NCBI GenBank assembly: GCA_951812925.1
Contig: OX638368.1
Location: 5,766,001-5,830,000, forward strand
Source of the DNA: Calliopum simillimum
Lineage: Eukaryota; Arthropoda; Insecta; Diptera; Lauxaniidae
Direction: 5' to 3'
DNA: 64,000 bases
The notes under the pieces were generated by a model. The model saw nothing but the letters and a program-made list of their open reading frames with translations. It searched no databases and was not told where the DNA came from. The translations under genes and the position numbers were made by a program. Each line of letters opens with the position of its first letter. Position 1 is the first letter of the stretch. Below are positions 13,201 to 24,300 of this stretch, one piece after another.

Positions 13201-13956
13201 TATTAAACACTTTTCTATCATGAGATTTTTCTGAATTTTGTTTTACCCAACAGTTTCTCTCCATATGTCCAGGCTTCTTACAAAAATAACATACAATTCT
13301 ATTACGGCTCTTGCTTCGTCCCCTACGACGCTCTTCTTGATCATTTCTGCTGCTTCTTCCTTTATTCTTCCAATCTAGTTTCGAATTTGTATTTTCTCCT
13401 CACCCAAAGTTTAGCTTATAGATCGGTGCAATCTTCATCATCTCCACATTATTTCGAGTCATATCCATTGATAACGCAACCTGACATGCTTTATCGAATG
13501 TGTCAATGCTCTCATTCAGCAATTTATTTTGAATGCTCTCATTATTCAAACCACATTCAAACTTTATCAGCAATGCTCTGTCTAAAAATGTGTCAAATTC
13601 ACACTCTTGCGCTAGTTGTTTTATTTCAACGATATAATCGGATAACAGTTCTGAGCTTTGTTGATCCCGTTTGAAGAACTCTCGACAATGATGTTTTTTT
13701 GGCTTATAATGTGCCGTTAATTTATCTACGATCTCAGCATATTTAAATTCCCGTTCACTTTTTGGTGCCAACATGACATTAATGTTTTTTAGAGATCAAT
13801 TCCACCAAGGCTTATTAAAAATGAAATTTGATCACTGTCTTTGGTAATTTTATTAAGCGACAAAAGGTGGTTAATACGATTTATATACATCGTGAAATCA
13901 TCGCCTACATTATATGATTCAATAGAACCAATTATGGCCACTGGAATTTCTGTCAT
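10245..13956 (-). pseudogene. Decayed gypsy gag-pol
   Basis: Read on the - strand from the ATG at 13956. Gag is interrupted near 13800 by a stop/frame change, then continues 13774-13400 and reaches a CCHC zinc knuckle (CYFCKKPGHMERNC, near 13295-13250). Next come a protease with the DTGA active site (near 13015), reverse transcriptase including a YFDD catalytic box (near 12160), RNase H, an integrase HHCC finger (HSDHIG...CDTC, near 11340-11230) and a DDE core (SDNGPPFG near 10990; NGSAERG near 10900). The pieces are in different frames with several breaks (about 13390, 12290-12170, 11860, 11450, 11120), so the copy is inactive. Family known: Metaviridae-type LTR elements of insects. Confidence 0.88.
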
Positions 13957-14191
13957 TTTGATCACTTTTCTTGTACTTTATTTGTTTTACATTTATTAAA
14001 AAAATGTCAATAAGTACCCGAGTTACTTTTGTAAACTTAAACGAATTATTTTTATTTCTACCGAGTTTTACGAATTGAACTTTTATGTAACTATATCACG
14101 TATATATATATTATTCTTGCACGTGGAACTCGACCGACAAAATTGTTTTTAAGATTTGATTAACATAATTCATCCCATCCTCGTCGCCAAA

Positions 14192-14345
14192 TGTAATGTT
14201 CTTACGTGTTATTAAAACGAAGTTTAATTGGTGACTAAAAACTTATATTGAGTAAGAGGCTTAAGAGACTGTACATTACTAAATAACACTTACGACCTAA
14301 GGCTTACGATAAGTTACATTTATATTGGTATTTACACACATATCA
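14192..14345 (-). repeat. Gypsy 5' LTR
   Basis: 154-bp long terminal repeat, the partner of 9994-10151. On the element strand the primer-binding-like site follows it immediately. The outer edge is followed by the CTATG target duplication. Confidence 0.9.
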
Positions 14346-14546
14346 CTATGCACTGCTCCTCCTCACAACCTTTTCAACAAAAAAAATCAAGTAAATCGGT
14401 AAAGATTTAGGTATAGAAACAGGGACTGAACCGATTTCGTTTGCCTATTAATATATACTTAGATTTAATATTTTACTAAAATTATACTCCACTCACATTT
14501 GCATTTTTTTTTTCTTCTCTCTCTCTCTCTCTCTCTTCAATTACAG

Positions 14547-17500
14547 AGCATTCAAATAACAGACGCACAGCCTGAAGCCAATGAACATGGAATTAAGCTC
14601 GGCTGGATAATAGGCGTTGCAATACCATGTCTGCTCAACATATGGGGTGTAATGCTATTTTTACGTCTTAGTTGGGTCGTCGGTCAATCAGGCATTGGAC
14701 AATCATTGGCGATTATTGGAATTTCTGCGACGGTTTGTGTCATCACAACGCTTTCATTATCGGCGATCAGCACCAATGGTGAGGTGAAAGGAGGTGGTGT
14801 ATACTTTATAATATCACGTTCGCTGGGTCCAGAATTTGGTGCATCAGTTGGTGTTGTCTTTGCTTTTGCGAATGCCGTGGCAGCTTCCATGAATACAATA
14901 GGTTTCTGTGATTCGCTAAACGACCTACTGAGTAAGTACACTTAGAATGACACTGGAGTAATACATTTTTAAAGTGTACTTTTGTTTTTGTTCTCGTAGA
15001 AAGTCATGGTTTGAAAATATTCGACAATGGTATAAATGATGTGCGTCTTGTGGGCTGCATTACCATTTTGGTGCTCATCTGCATTTGCTGTGTTGGCATG
15101 GAATGGGAAGCTAAAGCACAAAATTTTCTCATCATCACCATTGTTTTGGCGATTTTCAACTTTTTAATTGGTTCTGTTATTGGTCCACGTAATGATGAGG
15201 AGATTGCACAAGGATTTGTTGGTTTTTCAACGCAAACGTTAATCAATAATTTTGGTTCGGATTATCGCTATTCCGAAGGCGTTGATCAGAATTTTTTTAG
15301 TGTGTTCGCTATATTTTTTCCAAGCGTGACTGGTATTCAGGCAGGTGCCAATATTTGCGGTGATTTGAAGGATCCAGGTGGTGCTATACCAAAAGGCACT
15401 TTCTGGGCGTTGCTCATTTCAATGTTTTCATATGCTGTGTTTGTACTCTTTGCTGGTGGTGCCGCCGCACGCGATGCATCAGGCTTTTTAATCGAGGGTA
15501 CCAACGAATTAAATTTAACATGTACGGAGGATAGGGTAAGTCTTGTGCCCTTATTGCGCTTGGCATTGCAATCTAGTTGCTTAAAGTTGCAACCAAAGAA
15601 CCAACTGATTGGTTCGGTTGCCATCGGCAATACAAATTTTCCGACGGCAACTAAACTGCGAGCATGTTAACATAAGCAATAGGGGCTTTATTTTTGCAGA
15701 GACAGTAGTGAGAGTATTAAAGTATTAGCTTTTCTTACACTTTACAGACATGCCAATATGGACTGCAAAACTCATACTCTATCATGCAGCTTATGTCAGT
15801 CTGGGGTCCGCTTATCTACGCTGGTTGTTTTGCAGCTACGCTAAGCACCGCATTGACTAACCTTCTATCTGTGCCACGTCTCGTGCAAGCGCTTGGCATT
15901 GATCAAATTTATCCAGGATTAATTTATTTTTCCAAGCCGTATGGCAAACATGGTGAGCCATATCGTGGTTATGTCTTGACGTTTTTTATATCAGCGGGTT
16001 TCCTACTTATCGGACAGTTGAATGTGATTGCACCGTTAATATCCAACTTTTATTTGGCATCCTACGCCATGATTAACTTTTGCACCTTTCATGCTGCGTT
16101 CGTAAAACCATTAGGATGGCGTCCAACATTTAAGGTTTAATTGCATTTTCTCGAATTGTTTAAATTTTATAATGATCTATTTATTTTTTTATAATTTAGT
16201 ATTACAACATGTGGCTGAGTCTTTTTGCGTTTGCACTTTGTGTTGCCATTATGTTTATGATCGATTGGATGTCATCGTTAATAACGCTTGTGATAATTTT
16301 TGCACTTTATTTGGTAGTGATGTATCGAAAACCGGATGTTAATTGGGGTTCATCATCACAAGCACAACAGTATAAAGCCGCTATTACGGCAGTCCAACGT
16401 TTACAGAATGTATCTGATCACGTAAAGAATTATCATCCGCAGGTTTTAGTCTTATCTGGAGATCCAAAAATACGTCCACCTTTAATTGATTTTGGATATA
16501 TGTTGACCAAACACAATTCATTGATGTTTGTGGGAAATGTTATGCCGGTAAGTGACCCATCACATAAAAATATATTTTTTCTCGATTTTGAGCATTTCAG
16601 CACTATCCGCTTTGTTCGCGAGTCGTTATACATTCTTCTTTTGTCTTGTCTGCACGATCGCCTGACTTTTTCGGCACCGTTCTTTTGTCCTCTAGTTTTA
16701 GCGTCGTCTCTCAGTTGTTTCGCGCTTCTTCTTTTTTCCTCGCATCTAGTGCTTCTCGTTAGAGGTAAGAAAGCAGCGTAAGCGGCGTTCACTGGTGCTT
16801 CAATGATTCCATCACAATCAGTCGGGGCTATTTTAAGTTCTTCTACGAAAGACCTGCACACCTCGTCACTGGGCCGTTATAAGCGGCAAATATTAGTCGA
16901 ATGATCGCGATAAGAAGATTGTGATCGGAGTCGATGTCAGCGGATATCTTACTTGTACGTCCAGAAGACTCCCACTCCACTTTCTGCTAATATAGAAGTG
17001 GTCGATTTGGTTTTCGGTGATGTTGTCTGGAGATACCATAGTAGCTTTATGTCAGGGTTTGTATGAAAACAGTGTACCTGCAACGATAATACTGGCTGTA
17101 TTGCAGGCGTCAATGAGAAGCTCTCCATTTTCATTGATCGTACCCAAACCGTGTCTTCCAATCACGTGCTCAAGATTAAGGTTCTCTGAGCCTACTTTGG
17201 CATTCAGATCAGTGAGCCATATTGGTTCCGATTATGAGAGAATCGTTATTAAGTATGCATGTTTCCTGCACCTGCAAATACAAGTGGATTAACCACATTC
17301 TGGTACCACTTGGGCAATTAATTTCCATCGTTTTTGATCCATGCTTCATTAGTAGTAAGTTATAAGCTTAAGGCTGCGTCCGGCAAGCGCTGCAAATAAG
17401 AGTGGCCAAATTCACTTTCAATCTTAGCCGCCCAATCTGGACAAACGCTGACTTGGGGCCTGTCCACTCTGGGTCAGATGCTTTAGGATTTCAAAGGAAA

Positions 17501-20500
17501 GATTCAAATGCAAGATCCTTTTAAGGCGGCATCGCGGCATCGACTTACCTTTGTCAGTTATGGGGATTGTTTGTTTTTATTTCAAGATGCAGCGCTGTCC
17601 AACGCTACACCCTTCCACATCCTGGCTGGTTACCCGCTACCTCTCCGGGACCACTTATTAGTTTATTCGTGACTAACTATATCTGTGACCCTTCCGGTGG
17701 CTTGTAGCTAGCCTCCGCAAAACTCACATATATACCGCGGTACCGTGGCCACATAATTTACTAGTAAATAACTAAACAAAACATTGTAAAAATTTTCCTT
17801 TTTTTTGTAGGTTAGTGTTGGCTACAAAAATTGTCAGAACCTTATCAAGGAAGGGCAAAAATACTTGGATGCCCGTAAAATTAAAGCATTTTACAATGTT
17901 GTTGATGGTTTTTCCGTAGAGGAGGGCGTTAATGCCATGATGAAATCAACTGGTTTTGGTAAAATGTCGCCAAATATTGTACTGCTGGGTTACAAGTCAG
18001 ATTGGCGTCAATGTCGTAGAACGGAGGTGGAATGCTATTTCAATATATTACAGTGAGTAAACTATTCTCAATATTTTAAGATCATTACGCAATTATAAAT
18101 AATTTTTTCTATTCCATTTAAGTAATGCATTCTCGATGCGTATGGGTGTGGCTATATTACGTTTACCAAATGGCTTAGACTTTTCTGATTTAAATCCGGA
18201 AATCAATGTGCCAAATGGTTATAATCATAATCCAAAAGAAGGTTTCACTAATCCTGCTATGCCACATACAACTGCTGCCGCAGAGCTTTTACATATTGAT
18301 TCAAATTTAAATTTGGCCAGCATGGTTCGAAGTCCAACAGACAAGCTGGATTCGGCCGAACAACTTTCGGTGACAAAAGAAACAAAACCAAGCCATAAAT
18401 ATTGCGTTAATCCTACAGACGGCGTCAGATATTTGACGAAAAATGGCTCAGAAGTACCTAAAAATATGCTAGATGCAGTAACCGTATTTACGCGTAAACA
18501 GAACAAAGGCACCATTGATGTCTTTTGGCTGTACGATGATGGAGGTGAGCTTCGCAATATGTATTTTAAGAGTTTTCGAGACGTTTTTTAAAACTGAATT
18601 ACAACATTACTTTTTCTTTTTACAAATAGGCCTAACAGTGTTGTTACCCTACATAATTTCAATGCGTTCCAATTGGCAAAATTGTAAATTGCGTGTTTTT
18701 GCCTTATGTCATGGTAAAGACGATGAAATGGAGGAGAAAAAGTAGGTTTTTTCCCAAAATATTTTTTTTTTTTTTTGTTTAATTTTGCCATTTAATTTTT
18801 CTTTCTTCTGTTTCAACAGCATGGCAAATTTGCTCACAAAGTTCCGTATTAAGTACTCTGAACTAATAATGCTCAAGGGTGTCTCCGATAAACCGACTGA
18901 GTTGACGCTGCTCAAGCATCAAGAACTATTAGAAAATTTTTGCCAAAATACGAATAATGAATATGGCATTACAGCTGAGGAATTACATTCAATGGAGGAA
19001 AAGACATGGCGTCAGCTGCGCATACATGAACTGGTGCAGCAACATAGTCGTGACGCAGCGTTGGTGGTTATGTCATTACCAATGCCTAGAAAGGTATGCA
19101 TCAATCACGGTAGAAGAAAAAACGTTCAAATAAGCATGATATTAGGCCTTCTTTGCGTGTCAATAACCAAGTTGCCTTCCCTACTTCCTTTTTTTACACA
19201 TGATGTCTTTGGGCACCAAGGCCTTACACGTATGCTTACACAAATAATAGAATTCCAAAATTATATATCAAGCCTAAGTATCTCTGTAGTATTTACATTA
19301 AATATATTGAGAACTATGTCTGAAGTAAAATTAAAAAAAAAAAATAGATCAATGTAGGTCTTCTATGATCACTTCTAATATAAAAGGACAAAAGCAGTCG
19401 TACTGCCTTCCCTTCGTTCATTCTTTTTGACAAATAATGTCTGTTGGCGCCAAGAAAAATGCTTCCCCAAAGAAGGGAGCAATGCAGGCCCTCTTCTTAT
19501 ATGAAACGAGAAGATCATGTTAAGAAAATCTATAGGAAGGCAATCGTCTTTTCTTGAATTATAAAAATTATTTGGCTATTCTTTCCACGTAATATATTTT
19601 ACACAGCCTTATTTAGCATGTCCTGATTTCTTACAAAAGAAATATTTAATAGCTTTTTGTGTCATCTTGAGTACCGCTTTTTTGCTTTTATTATCCCCAC
19701 GGATAAAAGCAGCTTCTTTACGACGATGATACTCTTGTAACAACTTTGACTGCGCTAAAGTTAATGTTAAAAAAATCATTTTCAGGTCTTGTTTCTAACG
19801 ACGTAATTAACGACTCATGTTGAATCTGATCTGTTAGCTTTTGGAACAAACTGGTCAGTTTCACAAGATTATCTTCCAACTTGCCATTTTCTTCTAATTT
19901 TGGTAGGTACCACAGATACGACGCATCAAAGTTACTTTATTGCTCATCGTATCTTTCTGATAGTACATTTGTTAAGCATCCCATACTTCCTTTTTCGATT
20001 TAACATTTCGTTTATGACATAATTTAGCCTGATTATCACGATCCTGCCAATATACAATTGCTTGTTCATTGAAGTTATCTGCAGCTCGCACTGGCTTCGA
20101 TTCATTTAGAATATTCAAGAGTTTTTCCTTCACGAGCAGCAATTCCATACGATATCTTCAATCGAAATAATTATCCCCATTCAGTTTTTCAATGCTTGTA
20201 GTTGGTGATGCCATTGTTCCTGATAAACTTTCAATTTCAACAGCAAGTATGAAGCTTTCTAATAGGTCTGTTTTTAAGGGGCATCAGCGCATGTTTAAAA
20301 GATTTTAAAGAAAGCCTTGTTGTCGGCAGGTATTACACATTCTCCAACTGGTATCGTTGGGGGTTATCGGGAATCAAGATTCCCGGTGAATTTTCTTAAA
20401 CTGCAATAGAAAATGCACGGCAGTCTGAGAAAATTCCCCGGGAATATTTATTCACGATAACCCCCATTAAGAAAATGTTATATTATTGCAAAAAATAAAC

Positions 20501-20647
20501 AATTCTTTTTTTTTTTTTTTCCTTTTTCAGGAAGCAATTTCAGCACCACTTTATATGTCATGGCTGGAGATGCTCTCTAGAAAAATTCGATGTCCGTTGG
20601 TACTTGCACGCGGTAATCAAACTCCAGTGTTAACATTCTATTCATAG
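14547..20647 (+). CDS. NKCC: Na-K-Cl cotransporter (SLC12 family), C-terminal 940 residues
   Basis: Electroneutral cation-chloride cotransporter of the plasma membrane. Nine exons: 14547-14931, 15000-15535, 15748-16134, 16200-16547, 17811-18052, 18123-18544, 18630-18741, 18820-19093, 20531-20647. All introns are GT-AG, all junctions keep frame, and the total is 941 codons with the stop. The first exon opens at the first membrane helix ([18 protein letters not shown]), followed by the SLC12 signature [20 protein letters not shown] and FAFANAVA. Exons 2-4 carry the remaining permease helices, a [14 protein letters not shown] loop and [15 protein letters not shown]. Exons 5-9 are the cytosolic C-terminal domain, ending in [14 protein letters not shown] as NKCCs do. 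The cytosolic N-terminus lies upstream of the window or was not found; the start here is only an acceptor (phase 0). The (CT)n tract before 14547 is a strong splice polypyrimidine tract. Drosophila counterpart by recall: CG31547. Confidence 0.93.
16560..17760 (-). mobile_element. RTE/BovB-like LINE remnant in an NKCC intron
   Basis: On the - strand this reads as fragments of an AP-endonuclease typical of RTE-type LINEs: a GRHGLG block followed by [12 protein letters not shown] (near 17165-17120), GTLFSYKP, and [19 protein letters not shown] (near 17035-16980). Stops and frame changes are frequent. The part above about 17300 looks like the 5' leader. No reverse transcriptase domain follows within the intron, so the copy is truncated. 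Confidence 0.7.
19603..20214 (-). pseudogene. Copia-type gag remnant in an NKCC intron
   Basis: The - strand from the ATG at 20214 reads as copia gag: [17 protein letters not shown], then after a stop [26 protein letters not shown], and a broken zinc knuckle ([10 protein letters not shown], near 19625) in which the first Cys is replaced by Tyr. In-frame stops occur near 20159 and 19980, and the region shifts frame. No LTRs or pol were found nearby. Confidence 0.75.
20359..20465. repeat. 107-bp MITE with GGGGGTTATCG ends
   Basis: Terminal inverted repeats GGGGGTTATCGGGAAT (20359-20374) and its mirror ATTCACGATAACCCCC (20450-20465). The inner part includes GGGAATATTTATTCACGATA, which recurs in altered form at about 53966-54015. 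It sits just upstream of the last NKCC exon acceptor. Confidence 0.7.
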
Positions 20648-20813
20648 TAGTAGTTTGTTGTGGTTATGCTTTTGTTTTAACGAAGTATTGTATTTTAAAT
20701 AAGTATTCACAGCATTATTATTTACCTACTCTTAAAAAAAAAATTGGTTAATATTAAATTACAGTACTCTAAGAAGTTTTACAAATGTTACCAAACATAG
20801 GATTTTTTTTACT

Positions 20814-20819
20814 AATAAA
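20814..20819 (+). terminator. Candidate NKCC polyadenylation signal
   Basis: AATAAA 167 nt after the NKCC stop codon; a second AATAAA is at 21001-21006. Which is used cannot be told from sequence alone. Confidence 0.45.
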
Positions 20820-21335
20820 CACTCGTTTCATCCACTATTGCCTGATTTAATTCCCTGTAAAAGTTGGATAATTTCAAATTTGCCTTAAACATTCAGAAAA
20901 ATCATGTTTGGTAGTTTGTAAAAAGCAAGGATATTGTTTAAAAAAAAAAATGCCTTAAAAATAGCCTATAAGTAAAAAAATAATGTAACGAAAATTTTAC
21001 AATAAATTGTAATATATTTTAATGGTATTTCTTTCTTTTAACAATTCAAAGGATTTTTTTTCGGAGCACATTAAGTTTTCTCTCTCTCTCTCTACAAAAA
21101 TCATGCCACATGTTGTTGCTAGTTGTGAAATCATTCCATTCGCGTTTAAAAAAACTTCTTACAACGAAAGAAATTAAAATTTTTCTTAGTATTTTTTTTA
21201 AACATTTGCAGTAAAAGATTAAAAGCATGAAATACTCTGAAAATGCTATAATAAAACGTAGAGTTTTTAATAATATGCACGCCTTGGATTATTCTGTAAC
21301 GAATTAAAAACAAAATTAACATATAAATATAGCAA

Positions 21336-24300
21336 TTAACGTTTGCAAATAGTATTGTTTACCAATGGATTTGGTCTAAATCTATAGGCTAACATCATAC
21401 GTTTACGATAGGCATCGTACTCATTGTCACAATCTTCTGGGGTTGCAGCGCTCATGACACCAAGTCCTTGGTTACCATCACGTTGTGGTGCTCTATAGCA
21501 ATATAAAATTATTTGAATTTTAATTTCAAATTTCAATTAAACATACTTGTTCACCGGATCAACAATTCCTACGCCACCTGAACCTAATCCTTGCCCCTCT
21601 TTCCAACCTAATTTCTGCAGCATTTGGAAACCAATATTATCTTCTTTCAATTTATATTCCTTGTAATCGCTTAAATCTGGTAAACGATTATTTTTTTTCG
21701 CCTCATATTGTTCCATGAATTTTTTCAACTCTTCCGGTGGTAAAAAGTCTCCAATGTGATGTTTACCTTCGCTTTGTTTGGTTAAAGCTTGCGCCCAAGC
21801 TTGTGTTGCATCCATTTCAGCGCAACGTAATTTATGTTCCCAGGTGCCACCATCGACATCTTCATCCGAGTCGTATTCATATTTAAACTTACCATTTTGT
21901 GCAAGTCTATCGATTTCTTGGCGCTTACGCATCATATCTTGATAAAGTAAATTAACTTTGTAATGTTCTTCGCATTTATTCCAATCTTCTTCCGTTAAAT
22001 TAGTCGAACCGTAATTGGTCATTGCATATTGTAGTAGCTGTGGATCGGTGCGTGTAACCGTGCTAAGCAAGGGCTTATGTTGATTCGCAAATGAAGTGGC
22101 AATACCTAAAACCAAATAATCACAAAAATTAGCTGTTTATTATAGAGACGATTGCGGATTAGGGCTATGCAAAAGACGTCTTGTTAGAGTTTTAAAACAT
22201 TACATTTCAAGATACGTTAGGTCTTGTACACGCTTTTTATTTATCAAATACTTCAGTTCAGTTTCGCGTACAAATGTCTTGACAGAACTTGGTTATAAAA
22301 GAAGAAAAAACAAAAACTGCACAGACCTGATTTGTTTGATTTGCTTCAGTTCAGTTCAGTGCATGTACTGTAGATGTAGTGTACTACCAAATGCTACTTT
22401 AGTGACAAAAGTAGTTTTTCGCTCTCTTCTTGTGCCTCTTATTGTTTACGCTCATCTCGCGAAAATGTGTGAAAGCTACTAAAATCCTGAGTTACCAATG
22501 CGTTGCAACATGCAAGTGTTACCATATCATAAATTTTACTGTAGTTTTACTATTTGCACGTTTTACACTAAAGTATTTGTTAGAAACAGGTTTTTGATTT
22601 TTTTTTTTTTTTTTTGTAAAACAAGACAGTGTACTTCAGCGTCAAAATTAAATCAGTGTACTCTGAATATTTGAACCTTAAAATGTTTGCAACAAATACT
22701 TCAGTTCAGTGTAAAATGTGCGAATAAAGAAAAAATACACTATATTTAAAGTTGACTTGTGCAGACCCCTATTGCGAATTTCATTTTATCTTTTATAACT
22801 GTCATATGGACAGTCCAAAATGAATTATAGACAATAATTTAGATAAAATTACTCTGCGTTTCTTATTTACCTGGTGACGGCGAACTTAGTGAGTCCTCTG
22901 GCATTTCAACTTTCTCACCCCAACGGCTTTTTCGAATTTTCTTTTTTTCCACTCGCTGCCGTTCTTCCTCTTGACGCTCTTCTTCACTCAATTCATTACG
23001 ACATTCAATGCGTCGCTTGATATTAACAGTATTACGATCCATCATGCCACGCATGTACTCGTCATCAGAATCAACATCACCACTGATAACTGATTCCGGA
23101 TCATATTTATCGCCATCAGTTGCAGTAGATTTTATTGTTCCCTTCTGCAAATACGACGCAGCGGATGTGCTGGCACCTGGCTCTTCTTCATGTTGTATAT
23201 AGTTTGCTATTGTAATATTTTGTTGCTCTTGTTGTTGCTGTTGTTGTTGTTGTTTTTGTTGTTGTTGTTGTTTGTTTCGACGTTTTTCATTCAATTGTTG
23301 TCGATAATTGTGATATTGCTCGGAAGATTTATCAAATAGAAACCTGAATTAAATTCAAACAGAGAAATTCAATTATGCAAATACGGTGTGTTTAATACAA
23401 ACTAAAGTTCAATTTAAATTTGTAATGGAGATTGATCCACTTTTCGGTTTAATAGTTTTGGAAGTGATACGGATATAAGTTGGTAGTATCCAAATGCATT
23501 CTGTTGCGTTGCAGTAATTCCACTGATGGGTAGATGATTTCCAGCGTATTGGGCTTAACTTTTTTACAATGAAAAGACCTAAATAGTTATCATACTAGAC
23601 TATTTTTGCTAACAACAAATGATTCCCGTCCTTAATACGATTTGAGTACTTGTTTTTTTGTCTTTTTCTTGAATTCTAAACTTTTATAACAAACTACAGT
23701 CTCGGAAAATTTATTTTAAAGAAAGAAATTTATTTTGTGGGAAATTCCACGTATTTAACTCTTAGAGGTGTAAACGTATGGGTGTGAAAACCACAATGTA
23801 TACGGATATGAACACCGGTTTTTTCATTTATTTTGGTAAACAACAGGTACTAGTTTATGAAACAAAGGATGGCCATTAATTTACGAAAAAATTGAATTTG
23901 CCGCCATTTGTGAAGTAAAGTCTTGCCAACTGGAAAAAAAAAACAGTTTGACAGCTGACAGTTTAAGGTTAGCAAAAATGGAACGAAAGGACAACGCGTT
24001 TTTATTTCATCAATATTCCCACCATATTTTGTAAGAAATTTGCAAATTGTAACACCCAACCTCCATAGCCCTACATAACTTTCAGCTGTCAAAATGTTTA
24101 ATTTTTGGTTTGCAACACTTAACCGCACAATTGGCGGCAAATTCAAATCTTGCGTGAATTATGGGACGCCAAAATGCAGGAAACGCTGTTTTTAGGTATA
24201 AAGAGCACTTGTAGGAAATATTATGTTAAATACATAAATATGTACTTTGCGTTTTGTTTTACTCAATTTCATCCTTATGTTCCAAGAAAGTTTGGAATTC

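Larger units (their letters stand above)
9994..14345 (-). mobile_element. Ty3/gypsy LTR retrotransposon, full-length but frame-broken
   Basis: A 4352-bp element flanked on both sides by the 5-bp direct repeat CTATG (9989-9993 and 14346-14350). It has two LTRs of 158 and 154 bp that begin and end TG...CA on the element strand. A purine tract GGGAGAAAA (plus 10152-10160) abuts the 3' LTR. A primer-site-like TGGCGACGAGGATGGGA (plus 14173-14189) lies 2 nt inside the 5' LTR; I cannot name the tRNA. Gene order is gag, protease, RT, RNase H, integrase. No envelope-like frame was seen. It sits about 200 bp upstream of an NKCC exon, antisense to that gene. Confidence 0.92.

Noticed and set aside
16433..16861. 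142-residue - strand open frame overlapping an NKCC exon
   Set aside because: Partly antisense to NKCC coding sequence and partly RTE-like remnant; no coherent protein.
23850..24146. 98-residue - strand open frame in a SUGP1 intron
   Set aside because: No recognisable domain or splice context; the flanking SURP exons join cleanly without it.
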